64,000 bases of DNA. Source: Cristatella mucedo (taxonomy: Eukaryota > Bryozoa > Phylactolaemata > Cristatellidae). The notes beneath the pieces are model-generated. The model searched no databases. It saw nothing but the letters and a program-made list of their open reading frames with translations, and was not told the DNA's origin. Numbering within the stretch: position 1 is the first letter of the stretch; every line of letters begins with the position of its first letter. A program made the position numbers and the translations under genes. Shown piece by piece: positions 53,613-64,000 of the stretch. Where the stretch lies: the NCBI GenBank assembly GCA_009760855.2, contig WPIO01000006.1, positions 11,433,501-11,497,500 on the forward strand, read 5' to 3'.

Positions 53613-53789
53613 TTAGGTAACCCAGACGTCTCTTTGGTATCTGCCAAGCTGCTCCAGTTGACTAAGGTATCGCTCTGCTGCTGCCTCGGTGTTGTGACCA
53701 GCTTGCTCTTGCACAATCGTCAAGAGGGTTCGATGTACGTCGGGAGCCATAGCTCGGGCGTCTCCACACACATACACGTGAGCACCGTT
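53613..53789 (-). CDS. Reductase terminal exon: VYVCGDARAMA and C-terminal Trp
   Basis: The acceptor aaactcttacag before 53789 opens 58 codons and a stop. It contains NGAHVYVCGDARAMAPDV and ends GRYQRDVWVT. The Trp two residues from the end stacks on FAD in this family. Confidence 0.9.
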   Translation of the reverse strand, partial: NGAHVYVCGDARAMAPDVHRTLLTIVQEQAGHNTEAAAERYLSQLEQLGRYQRDVWVT

Positions 53790-56700
53790 CTGTAAGAGTT
53801 TAATGTGGTTAGAGTCAGTCAAGTCAGCCAGTACACAGGCGATCGCTTGCGGAAAGGCAGGACAGTTGGACATGCGAAAGTCACTCCAAGGTGCAGTAGC
53901 ATATGTTCGTTGGTACATCGAGTGAGTGGAGCAGGAAGTAAGTAAAAAGTACTCCGCCGGTCTGGGAGTGAGCACAGGGTCGTTATCTTGCTGCCACGTA
54001 ACGAATCCCAAGCAGATTATTCGAGCTTTGAAATCCGCCTTGCTTGACGGATAACTTACGTAAAGTATTTTTGTGAATAGTCCTTGTTTGATACTAGTGC
54101 AGTTGCCCAGCCACTAGCCTAATTTGAACGCCGTACAACCACTATGGAGCGATGCCAACAGATGGCCGAGGCAAGGGGTTCGGCCTACACAATACCCGAC
54201 GTTTTCAGCAAAACTCAGGCTCAGTAAAATGAGCTATGGCAGAAGAGATGCCACAGAAGCTTGTGGCCTTCATGTCTGGCCCGACAAGGTAGCTCTTGGA
54301 AAATAGTGGTGGGTAGACGTTACACTAAGCATACCAGCAGCATATATGTTTTTTGGGCTTTCAATAAACATTTTCCTATGCTTTGCATACTTTAGTATGC
54401 CTAGCATCGCATAAAACCCTCTAATTACCCGAACGAATTTACAGCCACTGCAGTGGTGGCCATACTTTGAGAATGTTTATGACAGAGTGAATATGTGCAT
54501 AAATGCATCAATGTATACATGCATGTATACTTTATATGAATGCACTGGGATACGCAGCTCCTATAAAAATAAAACAATTGAAATTTTTGAAAACCCACTA
54601 TCTCCATGCCTGAAGAGAAACTCGAGTAGTAACAGCTCAGTGAGACTCACCAGGACATGAATATGGCATCTTCCGGCTACCGGTAAAGTGACCAACACCG
54701 TGTGCCACTTACCCACTGCATCAATGCAATTCATAATTCTGCCACTGAACGTGGAGCATCATGAAATCAAGAGAAAACAAAGCTTCCTAATAATTCAGGA
54801 GCAGCAAGAAGGCAGCCGAATCTACACGGAAATGGCCTTAGCAGCCGGTGTCGAGAGACAGCGGTCAAGGCCGGCATCCGGGTCTTGCCTGGCTCGGTGC
54901 CAGCAGTTTGAAAATGGCAAAGTCGAGCCGGCAAGAGAGGTGAGAGGAGCAGCGGCAGGCCGCTGCAGTAGCTGCCCTCGGCGAAAAATCCCGCCAGCCA
55001 TGTTTCGTGCAGTTATTGGAAACTTGGCACGTTCATCTTGCTACGTCACTGCAGCAGAAGCAGCAGTGTCTACCGTCTGCTGGCCTTGACTGCATCCGTC
55101 ACCAGCCAAGCAGCGCTGCACCACAACCTATCCGAGCGATCGAGAATCGTTTGGTACGCTAGGCAATCCACGTGGCAGAAGTGTGCTTCGCGCAAGGGCG
55201 ATGCAGCACCGACGGCAGGTAGCTCGGCAATGGCAGGGGCGGCCGGTTACCGGTGGGCACGGAACACCTGCGTGAGCACGCGGTCAAAAACTCGGGTGGC
55301 CAGCGAAGGTGCACAGCAAGTGGCGCCGCGCGCCCCCTCCCCGGCACCGCGCTTCCGTGCACTAGAAAGCTCATACCTGCAGCAGCTGCCACACCGAGGC
55401 TGAGTCCTGGGCGAGAAGGTGCTGAACGTAGGTCTTACTGCCACAGTCGTGCTCGCTGTCTCTTGAGAAAGCCAGCCGCAGGTCAACCAAGCCTTCCGAA
55501 TGCCACCTCTCTACGGAGTACCGCAAGGCTCAACAGAGAACGAGTGCTAGGCGCCCACACAAGCGTGGCGCACTAGGTAAAGGTCGACCGCGTGCGCCTC
55601 GGGCCACAGCCGGCAATGCGGGTTGAAGAGAGGAGGGACGTGTACCAACGTGTATGATTCATTTGTATAGCAGCAGCCTGAAAGGACTTAATCTCAATTC
55701 AGGCGCTTCACGCATATGCCGCGGGGGCTCGAGGAGCCTGCGACCTCGGTCACTTAATGCAGTGAGCTCCTCAACGGCTGGGCCAAACCAGCGCGCGGGA
55801 CGCTGGAGTTCTTCTGTCTGGCCTAGCGCTTAGCGGTATCTTTAGTACGTTTAGCGGCACCGGTAGTCGGCTTATGCAGAACCACAGAAGAGACGGCAGC
55901 TACGAAGTGCTAAAGCAGCCAAGCAGCCGTGCAGCATCGGCCGTGGATCGGCCGATTAGGACACACCACTGGCTGGCTGGCTGCTAGCTGCTCTAAGCAC
56001 TCAGCGTGCAGCCGGCACTGGCGTAGCAGCCGGCATCTGCGCAGCATAGCAACGGCTGCCGATGCTGCGGCGATGGATCTACTCAAAGGGTGGCAGCCTG
56101 TCGACAGCGAAAAAAGGTATTCGAGAAACTCGACTGAGACACGCAGGCACTTTTATGTAAGATCAGTGGACAGCGGCAGGGGGCCACCTAGTGCAGGACG
56201 GTGCTAACTGAGAGAGCAGCTATAGCTTCTGAGCATACGCAACCGGCTGCTGTGGAGACATGCACACAATGTCGGTGGTGGCAGTGTCAATAAATAGGCT
56301 CCCGAGCCACAATGCCATCGTAGATGTTCAACAGATCTCGTCTTCTGAATACTGCCCCCTCCCAAACAAAATCCCAAGCTGAAATCCAGTTGATAATAAT
56401 AAGAACAATAACAATACATTAGATATAGCGCCCCCAGAGAACTAAATCTTTTTGTAGGCACTTTGCATTTGCTTCAAAGGAAACACAATTGAATGGTTGG
56501 TGGTAGCATGCTCAACAAGCAACAGGAATAACATGGTTACGGGTGACATGCACAGGGTCAGCATGCAGGTGACCTCAGCCTCAAGTCTCCTGTTTACCCT
56601 TAAGTCTTCCTGTGTGCAAACTATGCAAGCAGGCTTGCCAAGCTATTGTTTCACGGCAGTATGACGTCAGGGGCTGACCTGTATTTACATATTTGCACTG

Positions 56701-59286
56701 CATTAGGTACGTTAGCAGAGCACCCAACACAGCTGCTCTCGTGGCAGAGTAGAGACCGATGAGAGTCAATGTTGGTCTGGTGACCAAACTTACTGACGTC
56801 CTTAGGAGCGAGGTGCCACAGATTGAATGTGAGCCCGCAGGCACTCACGCACGTACGGGAGCATCTGCCAAGGATTAGTACGACAAACGACCTGATCATC
56901 ATAGCGGAAATCATCATGCTTAACGTCAGACGGGAAGCAAGTGCATTGGCTAGCTACTGTGTACTCCCGACTCACCTAGCTGCTCTTTGTATACGAAGTC
57001 CTTCGCTCTGTAGCGGCATCCGTAGTAAAGCACTGCTTTGCTTTTTAGTTGCCGTGCAGCTGCAAGAAACGAATCGCAGGCCGGCTGCCAGTCGCCGCGA
57101 GCTGCACGCCTCCATTCGCGGTCAGCTAAATGCTCGCTGGCTGCAGAGCAAGTAATGTAATATTATGTATCTCCGCCTGTAAGTCCACAAAGTCATAAAG
57201 ACCACGTGGGTGTTACGCAGGAGAGGTTTGTATAGCGCACTCACAGCCTAAGCGGCTTTAATAATAATAATAATAATGCAGTGATAAAGCACCCTCAGAG
57301 AACTTAATCTCTTTCTAGGCGCTTTACACTTGCTGCAAAGGGAAATGCAATTGAATGGCGAGTAATATCATGCTTGATAAACAAACAAAATGAATAACAT
57401 GGTTAGGGGTGACATGCACAGGGTCAGCATGCAAATGTGGTTAGTGGCAGCATGACTTTTCGGTACGCATTCGGTAACAAACAGACTCTGTCTCACGCAA
57501 CAAAGAGAAAGTGGGAAGCATAGCAGAGTCAGGAGAGTAGTTGAGGTAGTGAGTAGCATGGAAGTAGCTGCTCGGGACCGCTGAAAAGGATGAGCCATAG
57601 TCGGCAGCAGGAGAGTAGTTGTCGTTGTGTAAGGATTTTGGAAGCGAGTTCCACAGTCTAGGAATTGCAGACCTAAAGCTTCTGTTGCCGACGGTCTTTA
57701 AGCGGAGGAATAGAACAGCTAATTTATTGTCCACTCAGGACCTGAGGGCGCGAACAGGCTGAAACTGATGCAGCAGTTCAGCTAGGTACGAAAGAGCCAA
57801 GCCGTGGCTCCGGGCCTTGAGAGTCAGCTTGTGGCAGCGCACTCGGGCTCGAACACACCTCTCTCCTGAAGGAACGCCATGAAGGGAGCGATGCCCGTTC
57901 CAGGGCCGATCAAAATCACCGGCTCGTCGTCCTTTGCTGGCAAGCGAAAGTTGGGGTTCTCGCTGACAAACACGGGACATAGCGTGCCCACAGCGCAGCG
58001 GTCCTGCAGGAAGGCGCTGCACAGCCCCGAGCGCTGCTGCTGGCTGCGTAGGCGACCACTCGAGGCGACCGGCGACGACTCGTAGCGAACGACGGCGACC
58101 GTGCAGCAGATGCTGGTCGCTCCCTGGTCAACGAGTAGAGAAGACACAGTGACGGTGGAGCGGCGCGGCGCCTGCCTGCCTGCCCGCCCGCGGCCGGATC
58201 GATCGGTAGTGGGGGCGGGGCAGGGAAGCTTCTAAGAGCATCTGCGGCTCACCGCCGACTGGCTGGACGATATGGAGTAGTATCTGGGCACCAGTGGCCG
58301 CAGGCAGGCGAGCAGCTTTTCGGCCTGCAGGCTACGAGATGGTTGCTGCTGCTGCTGCTGGCCGCAGCACACTTCGTCCAGCACGTCGCGAACCTCGCGG
58401 CAGCCGATGTATGCATGCAGCTGTGCGTTCTCCTTCGACGTCTACGAAAAGCAGCAGAGTGTCGCTGTCAAACAGTCCCCAGTGCCAGCCGTGCTGTTTA
58501 GGCCAGCCGAGGCCGCTGCCGAACAGCCTGCAGCTGCGCGCTGAGGCGGCGCGCGACTCACGTGTCTAGCGGTCATTGCGGTTATAGTGGGTGCAAGGAA
58601 AAGAACCGGAGAAACGCGATTCCTTTTGGCCATCCAGAGCCGCAGGGGGCGGGAAAAAGCTATCATGTCGGCGTCCGTTCACTTTGCCGCCTTTATATTT
58701 AGCTAAGCAATCAACTACGAGCCTGGGGCAAAGCAGCGGTTCTGGGCCCAAAGTCTTGGTATGGGTGAAGTGCTCGTGCTTCACGATCGAGGTCGTAGGT
58801 TCGAGTCCTCCAGCAGGTACTCCTTTGCTGCCTACTGCAAGCGAGGTGGTAACACCGCTACGGTTCTTCTGCTGCTACGTAAACTAGGCTGTTAAATCAG
58901 CCTGCTTTATCTTTTGACTATCAACGACCATACCGCGACTATCAACTTACCCCTGGAATAATACCAGGGGTAAGTTGATAGTCGCGGACGCTCTCCTGAA
59001 GCGGGCAATCCTTTATTGCACACTGAGCCAGTGAGAGGGTGACGATAGTAATCATGATGTCATAATCTCAGCTAATTAAAGCAAGAAAGTCGGCCATGCC
59101 GAAAATGGTGTACTTGCATCACAAGGCAACATGGCGAAGCTTTGTCTCCCGTAAAGGAACCACAGTGAGTCAGCGAAACGACTCCACAGGCAGTGAGCTG
59201 CTCATAGTAATGATAAAAATGATAATTATGATTTTTTACCGTGCCACCGAAACCAAATCTCTATCCATGTGCTTCACAAACACTGC

Positions 59287-59372
<86 letters not shown>

Positions 59373-62300
59373 CTTCTCAGTAGCAAAGCATCGTCTCTTT
59401 TTATTTCCGTCTCTCAGCTTATGGGAACCATTTTCAGGTATCATCAAGGCCTCATTAGGCAGTGAAAACTCGTTAGTCAGCTCAGGGCAAAATTGTATCG
59501 TCATCGTAAGACCCACTGCTATACCCAATCAGCAATCGGTGAGCCGAAATGGCTCACTAGGTAAGGCGGTTGCTTTTCACGACCGCGGCCCCGATGTCGT
59601 GAGTTCGAATCCTATGGTGGGCGATTCCTTATTGCTACTGCAAGTTGTGGTGATAGCCGTAAAGGCTCTTCTGTTGCTATAAAAAAGAGGCTGTAAAATC
59701 AGCTAGTATTTATTAATTATTTATAACAGGCTGCTGCTTCTTCTCATTGCAGTCAATGGACAAGGGCTCTTGCTCCATATGTTCCAATGCTCCAAAACTC
59801 AGTTAAAAAATGTTTGCATGAAGATTTTAATATCACTATTCTCTTCTCATGCTGTACAATGCTGTCTTGCTGATAGCTATCCAGGGCTTTAACTTAATTG
59901 TAAGGCTGATGAAAAAGCTTGCTCGCCGTGATTTTAATAATAATTTAATGAATTTAATAATGACGTAGTAAAAAATACGCAGCACGACTCAAACTTTTTC
60001 CTAAGCCTTATACTATTACCTTAAGTTAGTTGTACATGCATCTAATTGATTAGTCAAAAGGATTGGTCTCAGAGCCTAACAAGCAAGCACACTTTTAGTT
60101 CAGCTGTGGGCAATGGCTTGATGCTGAGCCATTTCGAAGTTGGCAAGCTATCTAGCAAACGAGACTACTACAACGAGTTATACTAGTTTCTTTATATGCG
60201 TGTGCTAGTCTTGCTAATCTAGTTGAACGAAGGAGCTGTATTCGCGATAGATTGGTCCACACTATACTGGTAAGCTATAGGTTTTGGGGTCGTTTCCACT
60301 CGTGACGCAATTCTTTTTTTTCCCGGACTCATACAACCACGGCAGACGGCCTCCTATCACTTTATATTTTTAAATCCCAGAGTAAGCCAAACAACAGAGG
60401 AATACATACTATGCAGTGATGTGGTTTGTCAAACATGCTCGCGAAAGACGAATCTAAAAGCTAGTACTCAAAACGATCGTGAGCTCTTTACCACAGTATT
60501 CTCATCCTAGTGCAACCAATGCAGTTTCTAGGGTTGATATTTTCAAAGTGCAAAGTGGCCAACGGCTGCTCTAATTCGGAAGTTGGTACCTAAAAAGAAT
60601 TTTGCCTTGAGTGGAGAAGATCCCGAAAACTTTGGGTTACAGGCCCAGTGACCAGTGACCGATTCTCAGCTACCGAGATTCAGTTCCTTCGATACTCAGC
60701 GCAAGGCTTTAAAGCCGTGGCTTTACATTGCTACTTAGGTGCCCAAGCCGAATCCCAGTGTAGTGAGCGAATGTGGTGATCGTGAAACGGTTGGCTCGTG
60801 CTAATGCAGACCAAGAAGAATTCTTTCCAAATGTTGATCTGTGCTCAAAAACTCGGCTTGCATATTGGCTAGGTGCTTCCACACACACGAATATGCTATG
60901 CACTGACTGCATGAGCACTGAATGCATGCAGCCATGAAAACTTGGCGACATTGTTGATGACCAACTAGTCCAGGTATTATAAATGCTGCTCCAGTCACAT
61001 GCAGCAACCCACTGCACCTAAAAAAAACCCATGCCAAACTGCATTGGCACTTACCCACTTAACGCTCATCCAGCTACTGAACGCTCACGCTTGAACTGTC
61101 TACCAATCCCAAAAGCAGCAAGTTCTTATGAGTATCCAACCAGCAGAATAGATGGCTACCAAGCCAGCCTGTACCTGCAAACTGGCTAAACCGCGAAAGT
61201 CTCGGGCTTAGGACAGTAATAGTGGTTAGAACTTCACGTTGTAGCCAGCGATAACCCAGGTTTGACTCCTGGTCACTGCAGAGGCTTCATCTGGCAGTGC
61301 GGGTGGACCATGCTTTACTGGGCCGTGATATCCCAGGAGGTAAGGTGCTTGCTCTTCACGACCAAGGTCGTTGGTTCGAATTCTGCATTTTGGCTATCCT
61401 TGATTGTCAATTGCAAGCGGTGGTGATAGCCAATGAGGCTCTTCTGCCGCTTTTGTTTTTAGTCCGCTGCTTTTACAAATACAGACCGTACTACCTGCGA
61501 TTTTGTCAACGGGCTACACTAAATAGCCTAATGCAACACCACATCAAGCCGAGTCCAAGCAGGCAAGTCGCTTGTGTATGCCTGTCTGCTTTGAGTCTGC
61601 AGCCTGAATGAGCCACTGTCAGTGGCGGCTGCACTATGACACCATTAAAGTCCTGCTGCCCACAAAGAAAACATGCCCTGCCTGACTTTGCAATAACTGC
61701 CTGGCAAAAAGTGAGCATTTTCTCGAAAATGTGACTCGAGCTAACATGCGTCCTACACTTACATGATACCGGTAGGACTATCCCTACGGACTTAGAAATG
61801 TGACTCAATCGATGCAGCCGACTGAGCAGCATATGACACAGGAAGAGAACCGGAGGCAAATCGACAGCGAATTGAGCGAAGCTCTGCCGTGCATCGGGTA
61901 CAGACTGCTGACCCCGGCCTCTAGGAGAAGTTCAATGTTCCTTGCTGCATCCGAGCCTTGGTATTCAGAAGACAAGAAGCAAAGCAGGTCTGCACTCACG
62001 TGCTTTAGATCGTAGTATTTGGCAAGGGCATCTCCAAGAGCACAGCAGCCTGAAACAAGAAGACTGGCTCTCAATAACTGCTAGCACTTGCAGCACTTGG
62101 CAGCTGTCAGGCGTGTCCGACTGCAGTGGGTCGCCCCAGATGAACTGTCACCTGAATGGCCACCCGATGAACTGCCGTAGGCCCAACGAGGTCTTGAGAC
62201 TATATGTGTGCTTGAGAGACCGATCGAGTTGAGTACTGCCAGTATGTCATCGGGACAATTCGTAGCATAGATACCAAGAGCATCGCCTGCCACAAAAAGA

Positions 62301-64000
62301 CACACTTTTTTAGGTGTGACAGCATCAGCATCAAAATTCACAGGATACTATTCTTAATGGCTGCTACAAGAATGGTGCCAGTATATTGTTCTTAGAACAT
62401 GCTCAATTTACAGAAACCAGTCAACGAGGCTACTAGGTTCGTCCTCCAACGACTACAGTTAATAATAATAATAATAATAATAATATTGCACTTGATAAAG
62501 CGCCCTCAGAGAACTTAATCTCTTTCTAGGCGCTTTACATTTGCTGCAAAGTGATACGCAATAGAATAGTAAGTAAAATCATGCTTGAAAAACAAACAAA
62601 ATGAATAACATGGTTAGGGGTTACATGCACTGGGTCAGCATGCAAATGTGGTTAGTGGCAGCATGAGCAGTGTCAGCACGCATAAGCACATCGAGGACGA
62701 ATCACAAGGACCCACTAAATGCTGTCCTAAATAGGTATGTTTTTAAGTTTCTTTTAAATGTGGTCAGGTCAGGGGATGTTCTGATGCAGGTCGGGAGGGA
62801 GTTTCAGGCTTTGGGAGCATACGAGCTAAATGCACGGTTTCCAAAGGATTTAAGGTTTGTACGGGGTATTTCTAGACTGTTGGATTCCGAAAAGCGAGTG
62901 GTACGATGCTTTGCCTGATGGGGTAGTATATCTGAAAGATAGGCTGGAGCCATAGAATGAAGAGACCTAAAAGTGAGCGAAAAAACCTTGAAGTCAATCC
63001 GTTGCTTGACTGGTAACCAGTGCAGGTCGGCGAGAAGTGGAGTAATGTGGCAACTGCGACGCTCACGACAGACAAGCCTAGCTGCAGAGTTTTGCACCAG
63101 CTGCAATCGCCTGATCGCACATGCTGGTAGGCCAGTAAGCAGTGAGTTGCAGAAGTCGAGACGAGATGTCACGAATGCATGGACCAACTTGGACGTGGTA
63201 TCCTTATCTAAACAAGCCCTAATTTTAGCAATGTTATGAAGCTGAAAATATGCTGATTTGACTGTGGAGCTGATGTGGTCGTCTAACGAGAGGTCGCTTT
63301 GGAATATGACACCTAGATTTCGAGCTGATGCAACTGGAGATATGCTGGCAGAGCCAATTTTGAAAGTCAGCCTTTCCAATTTCTGAATAACACCAGATTT
63401 GCCCATAACTAGTAAGTTAGTTTTATCATCGTTTAGTTTTAGAAAATTTGCTGCCATCCATGATCGGATGTCATCAATGCATGCAGCAAGTGAGTTGAGA
63501 GAATTTGAGGTGCTCGAAGGCTGGGAGGGATCAAAGCAAAGGTACAACTGAGTGTCATCCGCATAGAAGTGAAAGCCTAGATTGTGCTTGGCAATCACAT
63601 CAGCGATACTAATTTTAATTATTAACTACAGCCTAATTTTGAAATACCATCTAAGACATTCAGATCAAGTAGATAAATAAGCAATGCTTCCAACTGAAAA
63701 CTCTGTTGTGGCACTGGTTTTTAACGTTTTGGCACGTCCGAGCAGTTAGAGTGCAGCAGCAACAGCAGCCATAGCGGCAGCAGCGGCTGTCGGTGATGAC
63801 AAGCTTGAACAAACCAGGGCACCACTCAATATTGCTTCCAGAAACATCGAACTCGCAGTGGATGATCTCTTTATCTGCAGCCGATTCGACGAATGTAAGC
63901 AGCCTCTTGACCTATAAGCAAATGATAATTATTGAGATTGTCACAACACCACATTCATCGACCAACAGCTGCACCTTGAAGTAGTGCGATTCGGGCAGTT
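53613..64000 (-). CDS. Diflavin reductase (CPR/CysJ type), FAD-NADPH half, nine exons, 5' end beyond window
   Basis: The minus-strand exons are 63945-64000 (partial), 63815-63911, 62152-62286, 61913-62049, 58253-58441, 57859-58123, 56976-57059, 55377-55510 and 53613-53789. Phases agree at every junction and give about 423 residues to the stop. Motifs run in family order: GDALGIYATN (FAD domain entry), ALGDALAKYYDLKH (connecting domain), RYYSISSSQ (FAD-binding RxYS), TVAVVRYES, FRLPAKDDEPVILIGPGTGIAPF (NADPH), YYGCRYRAKDFVYKEQL, AFSRD, TYVQHLL, HVYVCGDARAMAPDV and a C-terminal GRYQRDVW. Such proteins pass electrons from NADPH through FAD and FMN to a partner: P450, methionine synthase, sulfite reductase or an Fe-S protein. 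Some stretches (LRPLVPRYYS, GRYQRDVW) recall bacterial CysJ and P450-BM3 as much as animal CPR, so the exact paralogue is open. The FMN domain must lie past 64000. Confidence 0.85.
55377..55510 (-). CDS. Reductase exon: AFSRD and YVQHLL
   Basis: The acceptor ctccgtag and donor CTGCAG/gtatga bracket 134 nt (phase 1 to 0). It reads RWHSEGLVDLRLAFSRD, then KTYVQHLLAQDSASVWQLL. Confidence 0.85.
55650..55800 (-). mobile_element. SINE2 copy in a reductase intron
   Basis: Reverse complement: GCGCTGGTTTGGCCCAGCCG, CTCGAGCCCCCGCGGC, GAAGCGCCTGAATTGAGATT. Confidence 0.65.
56390..56575 (-). mobile_element. L2-A 3' fragment in a reductase intron
   Basis: AATAATAAGAAC, AGCGCCCCCAGAGAACTAAA, TTGTAGGCACTTTGCATTTG, then the 3' UTR ending CATGCACAGGGTCAGCATGC. 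Confidence 0.6.
56976..57059 (-). CDS. Reductase exon: YYGCR motif
   Basis: The acceptor gtttcttgcag and donor CTAG/gtgagt bracket 84 nt, phase 1-1. It reads ARQLKSKAVLYYGCR, then YRAKDFVYKEQL, equivalent to FFGCRxxxxDFLYxEEL of the family. Confidence 0.85.
57149..57838 (-). mobile_element. LINE-B copy filling a reductase intron, with nested L2-A
   Basis: TGTAA-type end at about 57149-57168, 3' region, C-terminal coding (LAVLFLRLKTVGNRSF, LSYLAELLHQFQPVRALRS), ending about 20 bp from the splice donor at 57858. Split by the L2-A insertion at 57259-57455. Confidence 0.85.
57259..57455 (-). mobile_element. L2-A 3' fragment nested inside LINE-B
   Basis: (AAT)n, tail stem and 3' UTR, ending at GTGGCAGCATGA. 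The LINE-B sequence GCGGCTTTCGGTACG is interrupted, with CTTT present on both sides, consistent with a short target-site duplication. Confidence 0.85.
57859..58123 (-). CDS. Reductase exon: NADPH-binding GPGTGIAPF
   Basis: The acceptor gttgaccag and donor AGAG/gtgtgt bracket 265 nt (phase 0 to 1). It contains CCTVAVVRYE, NFRLPAKDDEPV and ILIGPGTGIAPFMAFLQER. A LINE-B 5' end lies only about 20 bp past the donor. Confidence 0.9.
58253..58441 (-). CDS. Reductase exon: RYYSISSS FAD motif
   Basis: The acceptor cttttcgtag and donor TCGGCG/gtgagc bracket exactly 63 codons, phase 0-0. It contains a run of six Gln and ends LRPLVPRYYSISSSQSA. Confidence 0.85.
58755..58912 (+). mobile_element. SINE1 copy in a reductase intron
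   Basis: Head with TTCACGATCGAGGTCG, B box GGTTCGAGTCC, CTACTGCAAGCGAGGTGG and GGCTGTTAAATCAGCC. Confidence 0.6.
58933..58987. repeat. Perfect 24-bp inverted repeat, 7-nt loop
   Basis: Arms 58933-58956 and 58964-58987 are exact reverse complements (CCGCGACTATCAAC...CCCCTGG), with the loop AATAATA. It lies directly downstream of a SINE1 in a reductase intron. Confidence 0.95.
59288..59366. repeat. (GA)n microsatellite
   Basis: About 38 GA units ending in a G-tract. Confidence 0.97.
59540..59725 (+). mobile_element. SINE1, well preserved
   Basis: GCCGAAATGGCTCACTAGGT (A box), GAGTTCGAATCCTATGG (B box), GGTGATAGCCGTAAAGGCTC and an ATTT-rich 3' end. Confidence 0.75.
59730..61300 (-). other. 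Reductase intron sequence, no recognisable feature
   Basis: AT-rich sequence with short open frames. No exon of the reductase is required here by phase. Confidence 0.45.
61315..61470 (+). mobile_element. SINE1 copy
   Basis: GGGCCGTGATATCCCAGGAG, B box GGTTCGAATTCTG, TTGCAAGCGGTGGTGATAGC, GAGGCTCTTCTGCCGC. Confidence 0.65.
61913..62049 (-). CDS. Reductase exon: connecting domain
   Basis: The acceptor cttgtttcag starts the exon. ALGDALAKYYDLKH matches the connecting-domain helix. I placed the donor at GGG/gtcagc (phase 0) because the following residues fit the family. An earlier strong site (CAC/gtgagt after YYDLKH) is an alternative, also phase 0. Confidence 0.65.
62152..62286 (-). CDS. Reductase exon: GDALGIY motif
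   Basis: The acceptor tttgtggcag and donor TTCAG/gtgaca bracket 135 nt, phase 1-1. It encodes GDALGIYATNCPDDILAVL followed by a Ser/Gly-rich stretch. Confidence 0.85.
62458..63607 (-). mobile_element. Young L2-A copy, longest intact C-terminal frame
   Basis: (AAT)n, tail, 3' UTR, then a 264-codon open frame from IAKHNLGFHFYADDTQLYL (intact YADD catalytic box) to the SSYAPKA region. One frame change separates it from the last 60 codons. It is 5'-truncated just upstream of the YADD box. Located in a reductase intron in the same orientation as the gene. Confidence 0.92.
63815..63911 (-). CDS. Reductase exon: entry to FAD domain
   Basis: The acceptor gcttatag and donor CCTG/gtttgt bracket 97 nt. 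DKEIIHCEFDVSGSNIEW is the conserved strand that precedes the PGD turn. The codon split here (G/GC) restores Gly with the next exon. Confidence 0.8.
63945..64000 (-). CDS. Reductase exon, partial at window edge
   Basis: Reads LPESHYFKVQLLVDECGV and ends GTT/gtgaca in phase 0. It matches the linker just before the FAD domain. The donor choice is the weakest in the model. Confidence 0.55.

Noticed and set aside
55561-55660. Possible FFGCR exon of the reductase (reads GCG..R..T.STF with a stop)
   Set aside because: The true exon with YYGCR and correct phases was found at 56976-57059, so this match is chance.
61805-61912. Extension of the reductase connecting-domain exon to the stop near 61805
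   Set aside because: The sequence after LLLEAG loses family character. A phase-0 donor at 61912 joins well to the next exon.

Overview
The window is nuclear DNA of a multicellular eukaryote, almost certainly an animal. The genes are split by long GT-AG introns. Much of the non-coding space is L2/CR1-type LINE copies, tRNA-derived SINEs and long microsatellites. The phylum cannot be fixed from the sequence. No bacterial, organellar or viral gene set and no CRISPR array is visible. I built the gene models by hand, joining open segments whose splice sites, intron phases and protein families agree.

Genes, left to right. (1) Minus strand, 2846-2959: first exon of a 5-formyltetrahydrofolate cyclo-ligase (MTHFS-like) gene whose remaining exons lie beyond the left edge. 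A CpG-rich gap separates it from a possible divergent plus-strand first exon at 3214-3244. (2) Plus strand, 15545-24795: three exons in perfect phase encode a 732-residue coiled-coil protein ending in two zinc fingers of TAX1BP1/CALCOCO type. (3) Minus strand, 32871-41420: seven phase-compatible exons encode an unrecognised TPR protein of about 346 residues. (4) Minus strand, 42039 to about 47137: a JMJD8-like JmjC protein with a membrane-anchor or signal segment; one or more internal exons are not securely placed. (5) Minus strand, 53613 to beyond 64000: nine exons encode the FAD/NADPH half of a diflavin reductase (CPR/CysJ type), with the FMN half beyond the right edge.

Repeats. The main family (L2-A here) has C-terminal reverse-transcriptase sequence and a 3' end of a GCGCCT...CTCTGAGGGCGC stem followed by (ATT)n. 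It has more than 20 copies or tails on both strands, including a near-full reverse-transcriptase copy (9760-12110) and three very similar young copies (12.7, 19.4 and 62.5 kb). A second LINE (LINE-B) has four copies, all on the minus strand, ending in a TGTAA-type repeat. SINE1 and SINE2 both have tRNA-like heads. The SINE2 tail matches the L2-A tail, pointing to LINE-assisted mobilisation. Several insertions are nested.

Other structures include a 21-bp minisatellite with about 16 units inside a LINE reading frame, two near-perfect short hairpins (51.8 and 58.9 kb), and a foldback around an AT array at 5.8 kb. A CT microsatellite also serves as the polypyrimidine tract of a splice acceptor in the TPR gene.
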